Below, in pieces: positions 50,495 to 58,804 of a DNA stretch of 64,000 bases. Positions within the stretch are counted from its first letter, which is position 1. The number at the start of each line of letters is the position of its first letter. The position numbers and the translations under genes were made by a program. Below the pieces are notes generated by a model. That model saw only the letters and a program-made list of their open reading frames with translations. It had not been told where the DNA came from and did not search any database. Location of the stretch: contig NZ_CALADU010000095.1 of NCBI RefSeq assembly GCF_937890665.1, positions 4,339 to 68,338 on the forward strand, written 5' to 3'. This DNA comes from an uncultured Subdoligranulum sp. GTDB lineage: Bacteria; Bacillota_A; Clostridia; Oscillospirales; Ruminococcaceae.

Positions 50495-50857
50495 ATGAAG
50501 TTCGTGTTCCAATTCGCCCGGATTGTAGGCTTTTGCCTGCTGGGCGAGATCTTGGCGACCGTACTGCCGCTGCCTATTCCGGCCAGCGTTTACGGCCTGC
50601 TGCTGATGGTAGCCGCCCTGCGCCTAGGGTTGCTGCGGCTGGAACAGGTACGGGAAACCGGCCTGTTTTTGACAGGGATCTTTCCCCTGCTTTTTGTGCC
50701 TGCCGCCAGCGGCGTTATGGAATTGGGCAGCCAGATGATGGAGGTCATCGTACCGGTGTTGATCGCCATTGTCCCCATCACCGCGCTGGTAATGGCGGTG
50801 ACCGGCTGTGTAGCCCAGCATTGCACCACTGGGCGGGAGGTGCAGCGCCATGAGTGA
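50495..50857 (+). CDS. lrgA: CidA/LrgA-family holin-like protein
   Basis: 120 residues, four membrane helices. GEILATVLPLPIPASVYGLLLM and LFLTGIFPLLFVPAASGVM match the CidA/LrgA family. It acts with LrgB in control of murein hydrolase release or pyruvate/overflow metabolite transport. AGAGGGA is 8 nt before the ATG. It overlaps lrgB by 8 nt. Confidence 0.9.
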   Translation: MKFVFQFARIVGFCLLGEILATVLPLPIPASVYGLLLMVAALRLGLLRLEQVRETGLFLTGIFPLLFVPAASGVMELGSQMMEVIVPVLIAIVPITALVMAVTGCVAQHCTTGREVQRHE

Positions 50858-51545
50858 GTTTTTACAAAACTGCGGCAGTTGGGGCGTTTTTGCCACGCTG
50901 GCGGTTTATGCCTTGGGGGTTCTGATCAACCGCAAGACGAAATGGGCCCTGTGCAATCCGCTGCTGCTGGGCAGTATTTTTATGATCGTCTTCCTGCGCT
51001 GTTTCGCCATTCCCTATGCCGATTACAGTGCCAGCGCAGCCCCCGTCAACTGGCTGTTGGCTCCGGCCACCGTCAGTTTGGCCATTCCACTGTATGAAAA
51101 GTGGGAACTGCTGGAAAAGAATGTAGGGGCGATTCTGGCCGCCATCCTCGCCGGTGTGCTGACTAGTCTGGGCAGTGTGCTGCTAATGGCTTGGGTGCTG
51201 CGGATGGAACGTGCCAACGCCGTGACTCTTCTGCCTAAATCGGTGACCACCGCAATCGGTATGGACATTGCCGAAACCTTGGGCGGTACCGCTGCCTTGG
51301 CAGGCGCGGTCATTATTCTGACCGGTATTGCAGGCAGCTTACTGGCGGAAACGGTCTGCAAGGTTTGTCATATCACCGATCCCATTGCCAAAGGATTGGC
51401 TTTAGGCACTTCGGCCCACGCGGTAGGCACCAGCAAAGCCTTACAGATGGGCGAAGTGGAGGGCGCCATCAGTGGGCTGGCCATTGCGGTAGCCGGCGTG
51501 CTGACTGCCGTGTTGGCGCCCGTGGCAGCCAACTTCCTGCCGTAA
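50850..51545 (+). CDS. lrgB: LrgB-family membrane protein
   Basis: 231 residues with about seven membrane helices. NPLLLGSIFMIVFL, LGPATVSLAIPLY-like LLAPATVSLAIPLYE, LPKSVTTAIGMDIAETLGG and ALGTSAHAVGTSKAL are hallmark LrgB motifs. Partner of LrgA, probably a channel or transporter complex. Confidence 0.93.
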   Translation: MSEFLQNCGSWGVFATLAVYALGVLINRKTKWALCNPLLLGSIFMIVFLRCFAIPYADYSASAAPVNWLLAPATVSLAIPLYEKWELLEKNVGAILAAILAGVLTSLGSVLLMAWVLRMERANAVTLLPKSVTTAIGMDIAETLGGTAALAGAVIILTGIAGSLLAETVCKVCHITDPIAKGLALGTSAHAVGTSKALQMGEVEGAISGLAIAVAGVLTAVLAPVAANFLP

Positions 51546-51554
51546 AAGACACAA

Positions 51555-51595
51555 AATAAGGACCCGCTTCTTTTGGGGAAAAGCGGGTCCTTATT
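51555..51595. terminator. bidirectional terminator between lrgB and the P-type ATPase gene
   Basis: AATAAGGACCCGCTT pairs with AAGCGGGTCCTTATT, 15-bp perfect stem, T-rich on both sides, between convergent genes. Confidence 0.92.
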
Positions 51596-51606
51596 GTTTG
51601 GCTGCA

Positions 51607-54249
51607 TTAGCGTGTGGGGGCGGCATGGCGCTGTATCCATTTAACGCCTTCCACAATGGGGATTACCAGTATCGCCAGACTGACCGCCAGCAGATATTCC
51701 CGCGGCGAGATGGGCGTAAAGCCGAACAGGTCCGCCAATACAGGAATTTCCAGCACAGCCGTAGTCAACAACAAACTACCCAGCATGGCTCCCCAGAGCA
51801 CCGGGTTATGGGTGTGCAGTGTGAAAACGCTTTGACGCTGACTGCGCAGATTGAAACTGTGGAAGATTTCACACATACTCATCGTCAAAAAGGCCATCGT
51901 CATACCATCCGGGCTGGCCCCTCTGGGCATTTCCCATCCGCCCACCTCGATACAGTGGCCCAGCAGATAGGAGATCATCGTGATAACTGTGATCAGCACC
52001 CCTTGGTAAGCAATATCCAATCCCAGTCCTCCCGCAAAAATTCCGTCAGTGGCGCGGCGCGGTGCGCGGTGCATCAGGTCGGGCTCGCCCTTTTCCATGC
52101 CCAGCGCCAACGCCGGGAAGCAGTCGGTGATCAGGTTGATAAAAAGGAGATGCACCGGGTTGAGCAGCGTAAAACCTAACAAGGTTGCTCCAAATACCCC
52201 CAGCACCTCACTCATATTGGAAGCCAGCAAAAACTGGATGGACTTGCGAATGTTGTCGTAGATTCGGCGGCCTTCCTCCACAGCGGCCACAATGGTGGCA
52301 AAGTTGTCGTCGGCCAACACCATATCCGCCACATTTTTCGTCACGTCCGTACCGGTGATGCCCATACCAATGCCGATGTCTGCCATCTTAATGGAGGGCG
52401 CATCGTTGACACCGTCGCCCGTCATCGCCGTAACAGCGCCCCGTTTGCGCCATGCTGCCACGATGCGGGTCTTGTGTTCGGGCTGGACCCGGGCATAGAC
52501 CCCATACCGCTCCACGGCTTGTTCCAACTCCTCGTCAGAGAGGGCATCCAGTTCTGCGCCGGTCAGGGCTTGCTCCGGTGATTCAATGATTTGCAGCTGT
52601 TTGCCAATGGCCACGGCGGTATCCTTATGGTCACCGGTGATCATCACCGGTCGGATGCCCGCTTGCCGGCACTCTGCGATGGCGGCAGCCACCTCGGGAC
52701 GTACTGGGTCCATCATGCCTGTCAGACCCAAAAAACAAAGGTCTTGTTCCCACTGCGCAGGGTCTCCCTCGGCAGGTCGCTGGAGCCAGCGGCGTTCGGC
52801 TGCAGCCAAAACTCGCAATGCCCTGTCAGCCATAGCCTTATTTTGTGCCAACAGCGCCTGACGCTTGGTATCGGTCAAGGGGTATATCTGCCCATTTTCC
52901 TGATAGGTAGTACAGCGCTGCAAAACCACATCCGGTGCGCCCTTGGTGTACTGCACAAATTCGCCTGCCACTTCATGAATCGTGGACATCATCTTTCGTC
53001 CCGAATCAAAAGGAGCTTCCGCCACGCGAGGTTGCTCAGCCGCCAGCCGGTCCTTGGAACGCCCCTGCGCCGTCGCGAAATCCACCAGCGCAGCCTCGGT
53101 AGGTTCTCCTTCTGCCGGACCGTTTGCCACAAACACCGCGTCGTTGCACAGCGTCATAGCGGTGGCCAATGGCTGGGTATCACCGCAATGCTCCACCACC
53201 GTCATACGGTTTTGGGTCAGCGTGCCGGTTTTATCGGTACAGATAACCTGCGTGCAGCCCAGCGTTTCCACCGCAGTCAGGCGGCGGATAACCGCATTGC
53301 GCTTGCTCATGTTGGTCACACCAATGGACAAGACCACCGTGACCACCGTAGCCAGTCCCTCGGGGATGGCTGCCACCGCCAACGAAACCGCCACCATAAA
53401 GGTGGACAGTACGCTTTGCACCGTGAAAGAACCCGCCAAGAACAGGTCGAACACAAAGATAAATACACAGATGCCCAGCACCAGTTTGGACAAGGTTCGC
53501 CCCAGTTCGGTTAAGCGGCGCTGGAGCGGGGTTTGTTCTTCCTCATTTTGGGATAGTGCTCCGGCGATTTTCCCCATTTCGGTCTGCATTCCGGTAGCAG
53601 TGATCACCGCACGGCCCCGGCCATAAACCACCGTGGAGCCCATATAGCACATATTTTTTCGGTCACCCAGCGGCACTTCCTGTCGGTTCGCCAAACCAAG
53701 CACCTGTAAGGTCTTCGTGACCGGTACACTTTCTCCGGTCAGGGCAGCCTCCTCAATCTTCAAGCTGGCACTCTGCAGCAGCCGGCCATCGGCAGGGACG
53801 CTGTCCCCCGCTTCCAATACCACCACGTCGCCGGGGACCAGTTCCTCGCTGGGGATCACCCGCTGTTTCCCGTCCCGCAGCACCTTACAGGTGGCTGCTG
53901 TCATGGTCTGCAACGCTTCGATCGCCGCCTCAGCCTTACTCTCCTGCAAGACGCCTAGCGCCGCATTCAGCAGTACCACCACCAAAATGATGCCCGCCTC
54001 GGCCACATGATCCCCCGCCAGATAGTTGGTTACCCCCGACACTACCGCGGCCACCAGCAGAATCACCAGCATGGGGTCTCGCAACTGGGCGATAAACCGC
54101 TGCCACAGGGTGGGTTTAGGGGCTTCCCGCAACTTGTTGGGACCTGTCTCTTTTCGCCGTGCATCGGCCTGTTGCTGGGTAAGGCCGGTTTCGGTGGTCC
54201 GTAGTTGCCGCAAAAGGTCTTCCATCGGTTGTGCATATACCGGTTTCAT
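51607..54249 (-). CDS. P2-type cation-transporting ATPase, probably Mn2+ (or Ca2+) export
   Basis: 880 residues from MKPVYAQPMEDLL, with GGAGGAC upstream. The N-terminal cation ATPase domain, LTGESVPVTK (dephosphorylation loop), AAIPEGLATVVTVVLSIG (P2A-like PEGL), CTDKTGTLTQNRMTV (phosphorylated Asp), KGAPDVVL, MITGDHKDTA and MTGDGVNDAPSIK are all present, with ten membrane helices. PEGL-type pumps carry Ca2+ or Mn2+. The yybP-ykoY riboswitch in its leader, a Mn2+ sensor, makes Mn2+ detoxification the better guess. Alone in its transcription unit. Confidence 0.9.
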   Translation of the reverse strand: MKPVYAQPMEDLLRQLRTTETGLTQQQADARRKETGPNKLREAPKPTLWQRFIAQLRDPMLVILLVAAVVSGVTNYLAGDHVAEAGIILVVVLLNAALGVLQESKAEAAIEALQTMTAATCKVLRDGKQRVIPSEELVPGDVVVLEAGDSVPADGRLLQSASLKIEEAALTGESVPVTKTLQVLGLANRQEVPLGDRKNMCYMGSTVVYGRGRAVITATGMQTEMGKIAGALSQNEEEQTPLQRRLTELGRTLSKLVLGICVFIFVFDLFLAGSFTVQSVLSTFMVAVSLAVAAIPEGLATVVTVVLSIGVTNMSKRNAVIRRLTAVETLGCTQVICTDKTGTLTQNRMTVVEHCGDTQPLATAMTLCNDAVFVANGPAEGEPTEAALVDFATAQGRSKDRLAAEQPRVAEAPFDSGRKMMSTIHEVAGEFVQYTKGAPDVVLQRCTTYQENGQIYPLTDTKRQALLAQNKAMADRALRVLAAAERRWLQRPAEGDPAQWEQDLCFLGLTGMMDPVRPEVAAAIAECRQAGIRPVMITGDHKDTAVAIGKQLQIIESPEQALTGAELDALSDEELEQAVERYGVYARVQPEHKTRIVAAWRKRGAVTAMTGDGVNDAPSIKMADIGIGMGITGTDVTKNVADMVLADDNFATIVAAVEEGRRIYDNIRKSIQFLLASNMSEVLGVFGATLLGFTLLNPVHLLFINLITDCFPALALGMEKGEPDLMHRAPRRATDGIFAGGLGLDIAYQGVLITVITMISYLLGHCIEVGGWEMPRGASPDGMTMAFLTMSMCEIFHSFNLRSQRQSVFTLHTHNPVLWGAMLGSLLLTTAVLEIPVLADLFGFTPISPREYLLAVSLAILVIPIVEGVKWIQRHAAPTR

Positions 54250-54275
54250 GGCAGAGTCCTCCTTTTCGGTGCGTA

Positions 54276-54314
54276 TAAAAAAACTCATGCACAGGAAACC
54301 CCCTGTGCATGAGT
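54276..54314 (-). terminator. riboswitch expression-platform terminator
   Basis: On the minus strand ACTCATGCACAGG pairs with CCTGTGCATGAGT (13 bp) followed by TTTTTTT, 27 nt before the P-type ATPase start. Its 5' arm shares CTCAT with the aptamer P1 stem, so aptamer and terminator are mutually exclusive. Confidence 0.9.
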
Positions 54315-54401
54315 CTCATTCTATTGTTCCGGCGGTCCGGGCTGGTTGGCCGGGTATGGCGAACACGCCGCGCACCATGCGGTGCGGAATTACTCCCTCA
54401 T
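54309..54401 (-). promoter_or_regulatory. yybP-ykoY (manganese) riboswitch
   Basis: The minus-strand RNA begins ATGAG-GGAGTA and ends ATGAGA-CTCAT. ATGAG/CTCAT forms P1, and GGAGUA and UGAGA flank it exactly as in the yybP-ykoY consensus (GGGGAGUA...UGAGAC). Internal GC-rich helices lie between. P1 formation hides CTCAT from the terminator, so ligand binding should switch the gene on. The match is by eye to the two conserved edges; the L3 loop was less clear. Confidence 0.65.
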
Positions 54402-54410
54402 GGTACCTTC

Positions 54411-54440
54411 ATTGTACGCAGTCCTTCCCGCGTTTGTCAA
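54411..54440 (-). promoter_or_regulatory. promoter of the riboswitch-controlled ATPase gene
   Basis: TTGACA (54435-54440), 18-bp spacer and TACAAT (54411-54416) on the minus strand; the transcript would start right at the aptamer. Confidence 0.65.
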
Positions 54441-54464
54441 GGATAACTGCGTACATTCCCCGCC

Positions 54465-56492
54465 TCATGCCGTTTTTTCTACGGTTATGCCGGTAACCGT
54501 GATGGTCGTATCGTCCAGCGTGTGCACCGCTGTGCACCAATCATAAAGCGGTGTACCGGTGGTGAAGGTAAAGGTCATGGTGTCGGGCTGGATGAGGGTA
54601 AACTCCACCTCCAGTTTGTAGGTTTCCTCATTGACCAAACCATGGCGCGCATAGATATAGCTGTGATCAAAACCGCTGCCCGTGAGGGTGACCGCATAAC
54701 TGCCGGGGAAAAGTGTCCAGCCGCCCGTGAGAAGCTGTCCACCGCTGCCCAATTCCACACCATCGGAAGTGAGAGATCCGTTGGTGACCTGCGAAAGCGA
54801 AAGGTCCATCGCCCGTGTATCCGCCTGCGGTGCCGGGTCAGCCGGCAGATCCAACGGTTCCACACTGCCAATCAGAATCCCATCCAGTCGGTAGTAATAG
54901 AGGGCGAACGAATCCCGGGCCAATTCATCCTCATCAAGGAATACATAGAGAGTATCGGCCGAAAGGTTGTTCATCTCCCCTACCAGCGTCACCGACGCCA
55001 GATTGCCGTCCATATGTCCCATATAAAAGCTGTTGGAGGTCCAACCATGATCCGCCGCAAAGGTCGCCAGATCCCAGAACTCGGGGTGTCCAAAATCAAA
55101 GGTAGCAAAAGCCAGATGCTGGAATTGGCCGCTTTCCGCCAAAGCCTCCCATCCCGGATCTGTCAGTTCGGATTGATCGGCATAGGTTTCGGCCTGATGG
55201 TAGTTGGCAAACCGACGGCCCAGTTCATCCCGTTGGTCATAGGCTTGCACCACCGTGCAGGCAGCCAGCAGCAATAGAGCGGCCCGACCGCCCCACACAC
55301 GCAGCACCACACCGCCGGCCAGCAACGCCAGCAGCATACCGGCCAGCCACGCCAGCCGTGCGCAGGAAGAAAACATCGACCAGACATCCATCAGGGCCTG
55401 TGGGATCGTAATGGTGCCCAGCAAATGGCCGCCCAGCGTAACGGTATTGCTCATAGCGGCAATGCCATCCAGTACCAAAATCACAGCGCCGGCCACCAGC
55501 CAACTGCGATGGCGTTTTGCAAAAGCTGCTGCCCGGCCGCGATGCTGCACGGCAAAATACACACCGCTGAGCACCGCCAACGCCACCGTCAGCACAGCAC
55601 CCAAGCCCATGTAAATGTCCTGTTCCCAACTGTCGGCCAGCCCCGGCACTACCAAATTCAACAGGTCGGCCCCGCTAAGATAGCCGTTGGCATATCCCGC
55701 AAAATTGGCGGCAAAAGCCCCCAACACCACCAGTTCCGCCAACGCGGCAGCACAGAAGGTCAGCACGGGCAAAAGCACGGCGGCTACACCGCGCTTTTGC
55801 AAACCCCGGCGCAGAGCATACCCAACCAGCACAATGCCCGCCATGGGCAGGTAGTACAAATGGATTCCCGCGCAAAGGACACCCATGATCCCCCATGCCA
55901 AGCAGGCGCGACCGGTCGTGGGCAGCAATGCATCGCTGCGAATCCACAGCCAAAGCGCCAGCAAGACCAACCAGTTGGCCGCCAGCGCCGTGTGGGCAAA
56001 CATCCGCATCGTCAGTGCCGGGAAAAAGACCAGAACCCCAGCCCCTGCCACACTGGCCCACGCTTTGGCCGTTTGGCCGGGGCGAATCCCACCGAGGCGT
56101 GCCAAAATAGCTTGTGCAAGACCGCCCTGCAAAGCATAGCAGAGCAGCCCCCACCAGCCAAAGTACTGAAACCGTGCAGGCAGCAACGGACTGAACAGCT
56201 TGGCCAGTAAAGCCAGCAGCGGGATGGAATCGGTAAATAGAATGCTGGTGCGGTAGGGGTAGATCGCGTCGTAGTTGGCGCCAAAATACGGCAGCCGCAC
56301 CGCACTGTTGCGGAAAAACACCCATCCCAAATAATGTTGGGAGGGATCGGGGCTGCCGTTGTTCAGAATCCAATCCACACAGGTGGGATCCAGCACCCGT
56401 ACCCCGTACAAAGCCACAAAAACCAGCGCGCCCAACAGCGCGCCGGTCAGTGGCCAGCGATAGGTTTTAAAAAAGCCGGCAGTTTTTTGCAT
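54465..56492 (-). CDS. polytopic membrane protein, DUF6311-like (possible glycosyltransferase-C fold)
   Basis: 675 residues from MQKTAGFFKTYRWP. About ten to twelve membrane helices in the first 430 residues. A periplasm-facing loop after helix 1 (WILNNGSPDPSQHYLGWVFFRN) contains the Asp/Gln/His pattern of this family. A soluble C-terminal region of about 240 residues with beta-rich carbohydrate-binding character closes it. The overall plan resembles GT-C glycosyltransferases acting on lipid-linked sugars. It lies 13 nt after the epimerase gene, so the two may be one unit. Substrate unknown. Confidence 0.65.
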   Translation of the reverse strand: MQKTAGFFKTYRWPLTGALLGALVFVALYGVRVLDPTCVDWILNNGSPDPSQHYLGWVFFRNSAVRLPYFGANYDAIYPYRTSILFTDSIPLLALLAKLFSPLLPARFQYFGWWGLLCYALQGGLAQAILARLGGIRPGQTAKAWASVAGAGVLVFFPALTMRMFAHTALAANWLVLLALWLWIRSDALLPTTGRACLAWGIMGVLCAGIHLYYLPMAGIVLVGYALRRGLQKRGVAAVLLPVLTFCAAALAELVVLGAFAANFAGYANGYLSGADLLNLVVPGLADSWEQDIYMGLGAVLTVALAVLSGVYFAVQHRGRAAAFAKRHRSWLVAGAVILVLDGIAAMSNTVTLGGHLLGTITIPQALMDVWSMFSSCARLAWLAGMLLALLAGGVVLRVWGGRAALLLLAACTVVQAYDQRDELGRRFANYHQAETYADQSELTDPGWEALAESGQFQHLAFATFDFGHPEFWDLATFAADHGWTSNSFYMGHMDGNLASVTLVGEMNNLSADTLYVFLDEDELARDSFALYYYRLDGILIGSVEPLDLPADPAPQADTRAMDLSLSQVTNGSLTSDGVELGSGGQLLTGGWTLFPGSYAVTLTGSGFDHSYIYARHGLVNEETYKLEVEFTLIQPDTMTFTFTTGTPLYDWCTAVHTLDDTTITVTGITVEKTA

Positions 56493-56505
56493 GGAGAAAA
56501 GGCCC

Positions 56506-57387
56506 TCAGTGTACAAACGTGGTGGACAAGGTGGTGGACCAGCTCTCGCCACGGTTCAGCGAAGCGGCACAGGGGCGCTGCTCCCATTCCAACGGACCGT
56601 TTTCCTCTCCGGGCAGGCTGTGCCACGGCTCGATGCAGACGAAGCGCAGCGGCTTTTTCGGGGTCGACCAGATCAGCACATAGGGATACCCTTCTACGTT
56701 GCAGATGACGCTGCGGCCGGTATCTTTCTCGACCAAAGAGACATGGGGGCTGCGCAGGTTGACCATACAATGGCTGTCATGGTCAAACAGATCATCGTTC
56801 AAGGGAATGGCCTCAGTATTGCGGGCCAGATAGTAGCTATCGCCGCTGAGCAGACCATGGGGCTGCGCGCTGACGCACAGCGGAGATTCGATGCCATCAA
56901 ACCGGATCTCATAATCCTCGGTGGTGTGGCGGTCATCGAAGGGAATCGCAAAGGCCGGGTGGAACCCGATGCCGAAACGAAGCTGTTCTTCCACCGGGTT
57001 TTCGACGCACAGGGTATGGTGAATCGTCTCGCCCTCCAATGCAAAGGTGGAGCGCAGCACAAACGCATACGGCCATTTGGGCAGGGTTTGGGCATTGGCA
57101 TGCAGTTCAAACACCAACGTGGTGGCAGTCTGCTCGGTCAGCGTATGCTCTACATCGCGGGCAAAGCCATGCTGGCCGCCCTGATATTCCACCCCTTTGG
57201 CAATCATCTTGCCATCGGTCAGCTTTCCCGTATAAGGGAAGAGAATCGGTGCATGCCGCCCCCATACCGACGGATCGCCGCACCAGAGCAGCTCTGCCCC
57301 GGTAGGCTTGTGGATGACGCTGACGGCCTCGGCACCATGGGTGTCGACTGTCAGGCGCAGGATCTCATTTTCAATGGTGTACTGCAT
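56506..57387 (-). CDS. aldose 1-epimerase-like protein (LacX type)
   Basis: 293 residues. YTIENEILRLTVDTHGAEAVS, LLWCGDPSVWGRHAPILFPYTGKL, GIGFHPAFAIPF (catalytic His) and CIEPWHSLPG (Glu/His) match galactose mutarotase-like LacX proteins. It probably interconverts anomers of a hexose or hexose-phosphate in the cytosol. GGAGGAAACCGCA precedes the ATG. It is 37 nt after the permease gene at 57425. Confidence 0.88.
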   Translation of the reverse strand: MQYTIENEILRLTVDTHGAEAVSVIHKPTGAELLWCGDPSVWGRHAPILFPYTGKLTDGKMIAKGVEYQGGQHGFARDVEHTLTEQTATTLVFELHANAQTLPKWPYAFVLRSTFALEGETIHHTLCVENPVEEQLRFGIGFHPAFAIPFDDRHTTEDYEIRFDGIESPLCVSAQPHGLLSGDSYYLARNTEAIPLNDDLFDHDSHCMVNLRSPHVSLVEKDTGRSVICNVEGYPYVLIWSTPKKPLRFVCIEPWHSLPGEENGPLEWEQRPCAASLNRGESWSTTLSTTFVH

Positions 57388-57424
57388 TGCGGTTTCCTCC
57401 TGAATGTCCCCCGAAGGGTGGATT

Positions 57425-58291
57425 TTACAGGGGCAGCATCTGCAACAGCATGCCGGCCACCGCGCCGACCGCCCACAGAAGGCCCGTCATGAGCAGGTTT
57501 TGTTTCCAGCTGGGATTGACCCGCCAAAGCACCGCCAATCCCACACCGGCGCCCGCCGTCAGCCCGGCAAACAAGCTGCCGAAAGAGATAGCCCCTTGGA
57601 TATAGAGCTGGGCCAGCAGCACGCTGGCGGCACAGTTGGGCACCAACCCCACCAGTGCCGTCAGCATAGGCTGAAATACCCCCATGCCGGCCAGCGCCGA
57701 GGTGATCGCCGTCTCCCCTACCGAGCCAAATACCAGACCAATCAGCAGACTGAAGAGCAAAATGAAGATAAAAATTTCCACCGTATGGCGGAGTGCCGCC
57801 AACCAAATACCACTGTGTTCTTCGTGTTCCTCGTGGCAATCCACTTCATCGGCATGGCCTGCATAGCCGCCGTAGAGCGATTTGGGCAGCACATGCCGCA
57901 GCGGTACATCCAGCAGGATGCCGCCCACCATGCCGAACACCGCTTTGCATACGAGCAGTGCCATCAAACTGGGCCACTGGGAAGGTTCAGCCGCCAGAAG
58001 CGGCACCGCTTCATCGCTGGTGGCAATGAATACCGCCAGCAGCGTGCCAGGCGTAATGACCCGGCTGGCATATAAGTTGGACGCCACTGCACTGAACCCG
58101 CACTGAGGAACACAGCCCAGCAGTGCGCCGGGCACAAAGCCCCAACGGCCGCCGCCAGCCAGTGCCTGTTCAATACGGGCGCCGTGATGGCGTTCCAGCC
58201 ATTCAATCAGCAGGTAGGCAAGATACAAAAAGGGCAGCATTTTTACGCTGTCAATCCATGCGTCCTGCAGCGCGTCGATAAAAATTTCCAT
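57425..58291 (-). CDS. putative manganese/metal permease with His-Glu loop
   Basis: 288 residues, about eight to nine membrane helices in two repeats. The repeats carry PGALLGCVPQCGFSA and VGLVPNCAASVL, pseudo-symmetric Cys/Pro motifs, and ATSDEAVPLL follows the first. The central cytosolic loop has HADEVDCHEEHEEH, a strong metal-binding sequence. This is the plan of the family annotated as putative manganese transporter, related to arsenic-efflux-type permeases. No riboswitch was seen in its 31-nt leader. The Mn2+ link fits the riboswitch-controlled ATPase nearby, but is inference. Confidence 0.65.
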   Translation of the reverse strand: MEIFIDALQDAWIDSVKMLPFLYLAYLLIEWLERHHGARIEQALAGGGRWGFVPGALLGCVPQCGFSAVASNLYASRVITPGTLLAVFIATSDEAVPLLAAEPSQWPSLMALLVCKAVFGMVGGILLDVPLRHVLPKSLYGGYAGHADEVDCHEEHEEHSGIWLAALRHTVEIFIFILLFSLLIGLVFGSVGETAITSALAGMGVFQPMLTALVGLVPNCAASVLLAQLYIQGAISFGSLFAGLTAGAGVGLAVLWRVNPSWKQNLLMTGLLWAVGAVAGMLLQMLPL

Positions 58292-58322
58292 AAGACCTCT
58301 AAATACTTTCTTCGTTTATGCT

Positions 58323-58724
58323 TCAGCGAAAACTGCGCAGCAGCCGAACCGCCGGACGCACCGCTTTATCGGGGATGCGCGTGCGGAACCGGGCTACCGT
58401 GCGCGCCGAAAAAGGCATCTCGTCGCTGAAGGTTTCCAATCCCAAAAAATATTGCAGATAGGGGCTTTCTTTGACCAGCGAAACCACTTCCCGGTCCGAA
58501 ACCCGGTAGTGCAGTTGAATCACCCGACAGCCCAGCGCGATCCGGGCCGAAATAGCCGCCTTGCCGCCGGGCGCAAACAATTCACTGTAAAACTGTTCAA
58601 ACCGGTCCCAGTCGATGGCTTCCGCCAAAAGGACCCAGCGGTTGCGGCCGCTCAATTCCCCGTGATAGGGCGGCAAATAGTCATAAATCGACATCTGCTT
58701 TTCGCGCGCACGGTACACAGGCAA
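58323..58724 (-). pseudogene. transposase remnant, N-terminal DUF772 part of an IS5/IS1182-like element
   Basis: 133 residues from a TTG after AGAAAGGGG. AEAIDWDRFEQFYSELFAPGG, SARIALGCRVIQLHY and PYLQYFLGLETFSDEMPFSARTVARFR are the DUF772 helices of these transposases. The catalytic DDE domain is missing: the frame ends 17 residues after ARFRTRIPD. No inverted terminal repeats were found at either side. It is an old fragment rather than a mobile copy. Confidence 0.8.
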
Positions 58725-58804
58725 AGCCCCTTTCTGTTATGGGGCGAAAGCCCCGAATACAGCGCGCGGCCCGCCCCGTCGGGACGGGCCCGCACTCTCT
58801 TGTG

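Noticed and set aside
58292..58804. Intact insertion sequence around the transposase fragment
   Set aside because: Only the DUF772 part remains and no terminal inverted repeats or target duplication could be found by eye.
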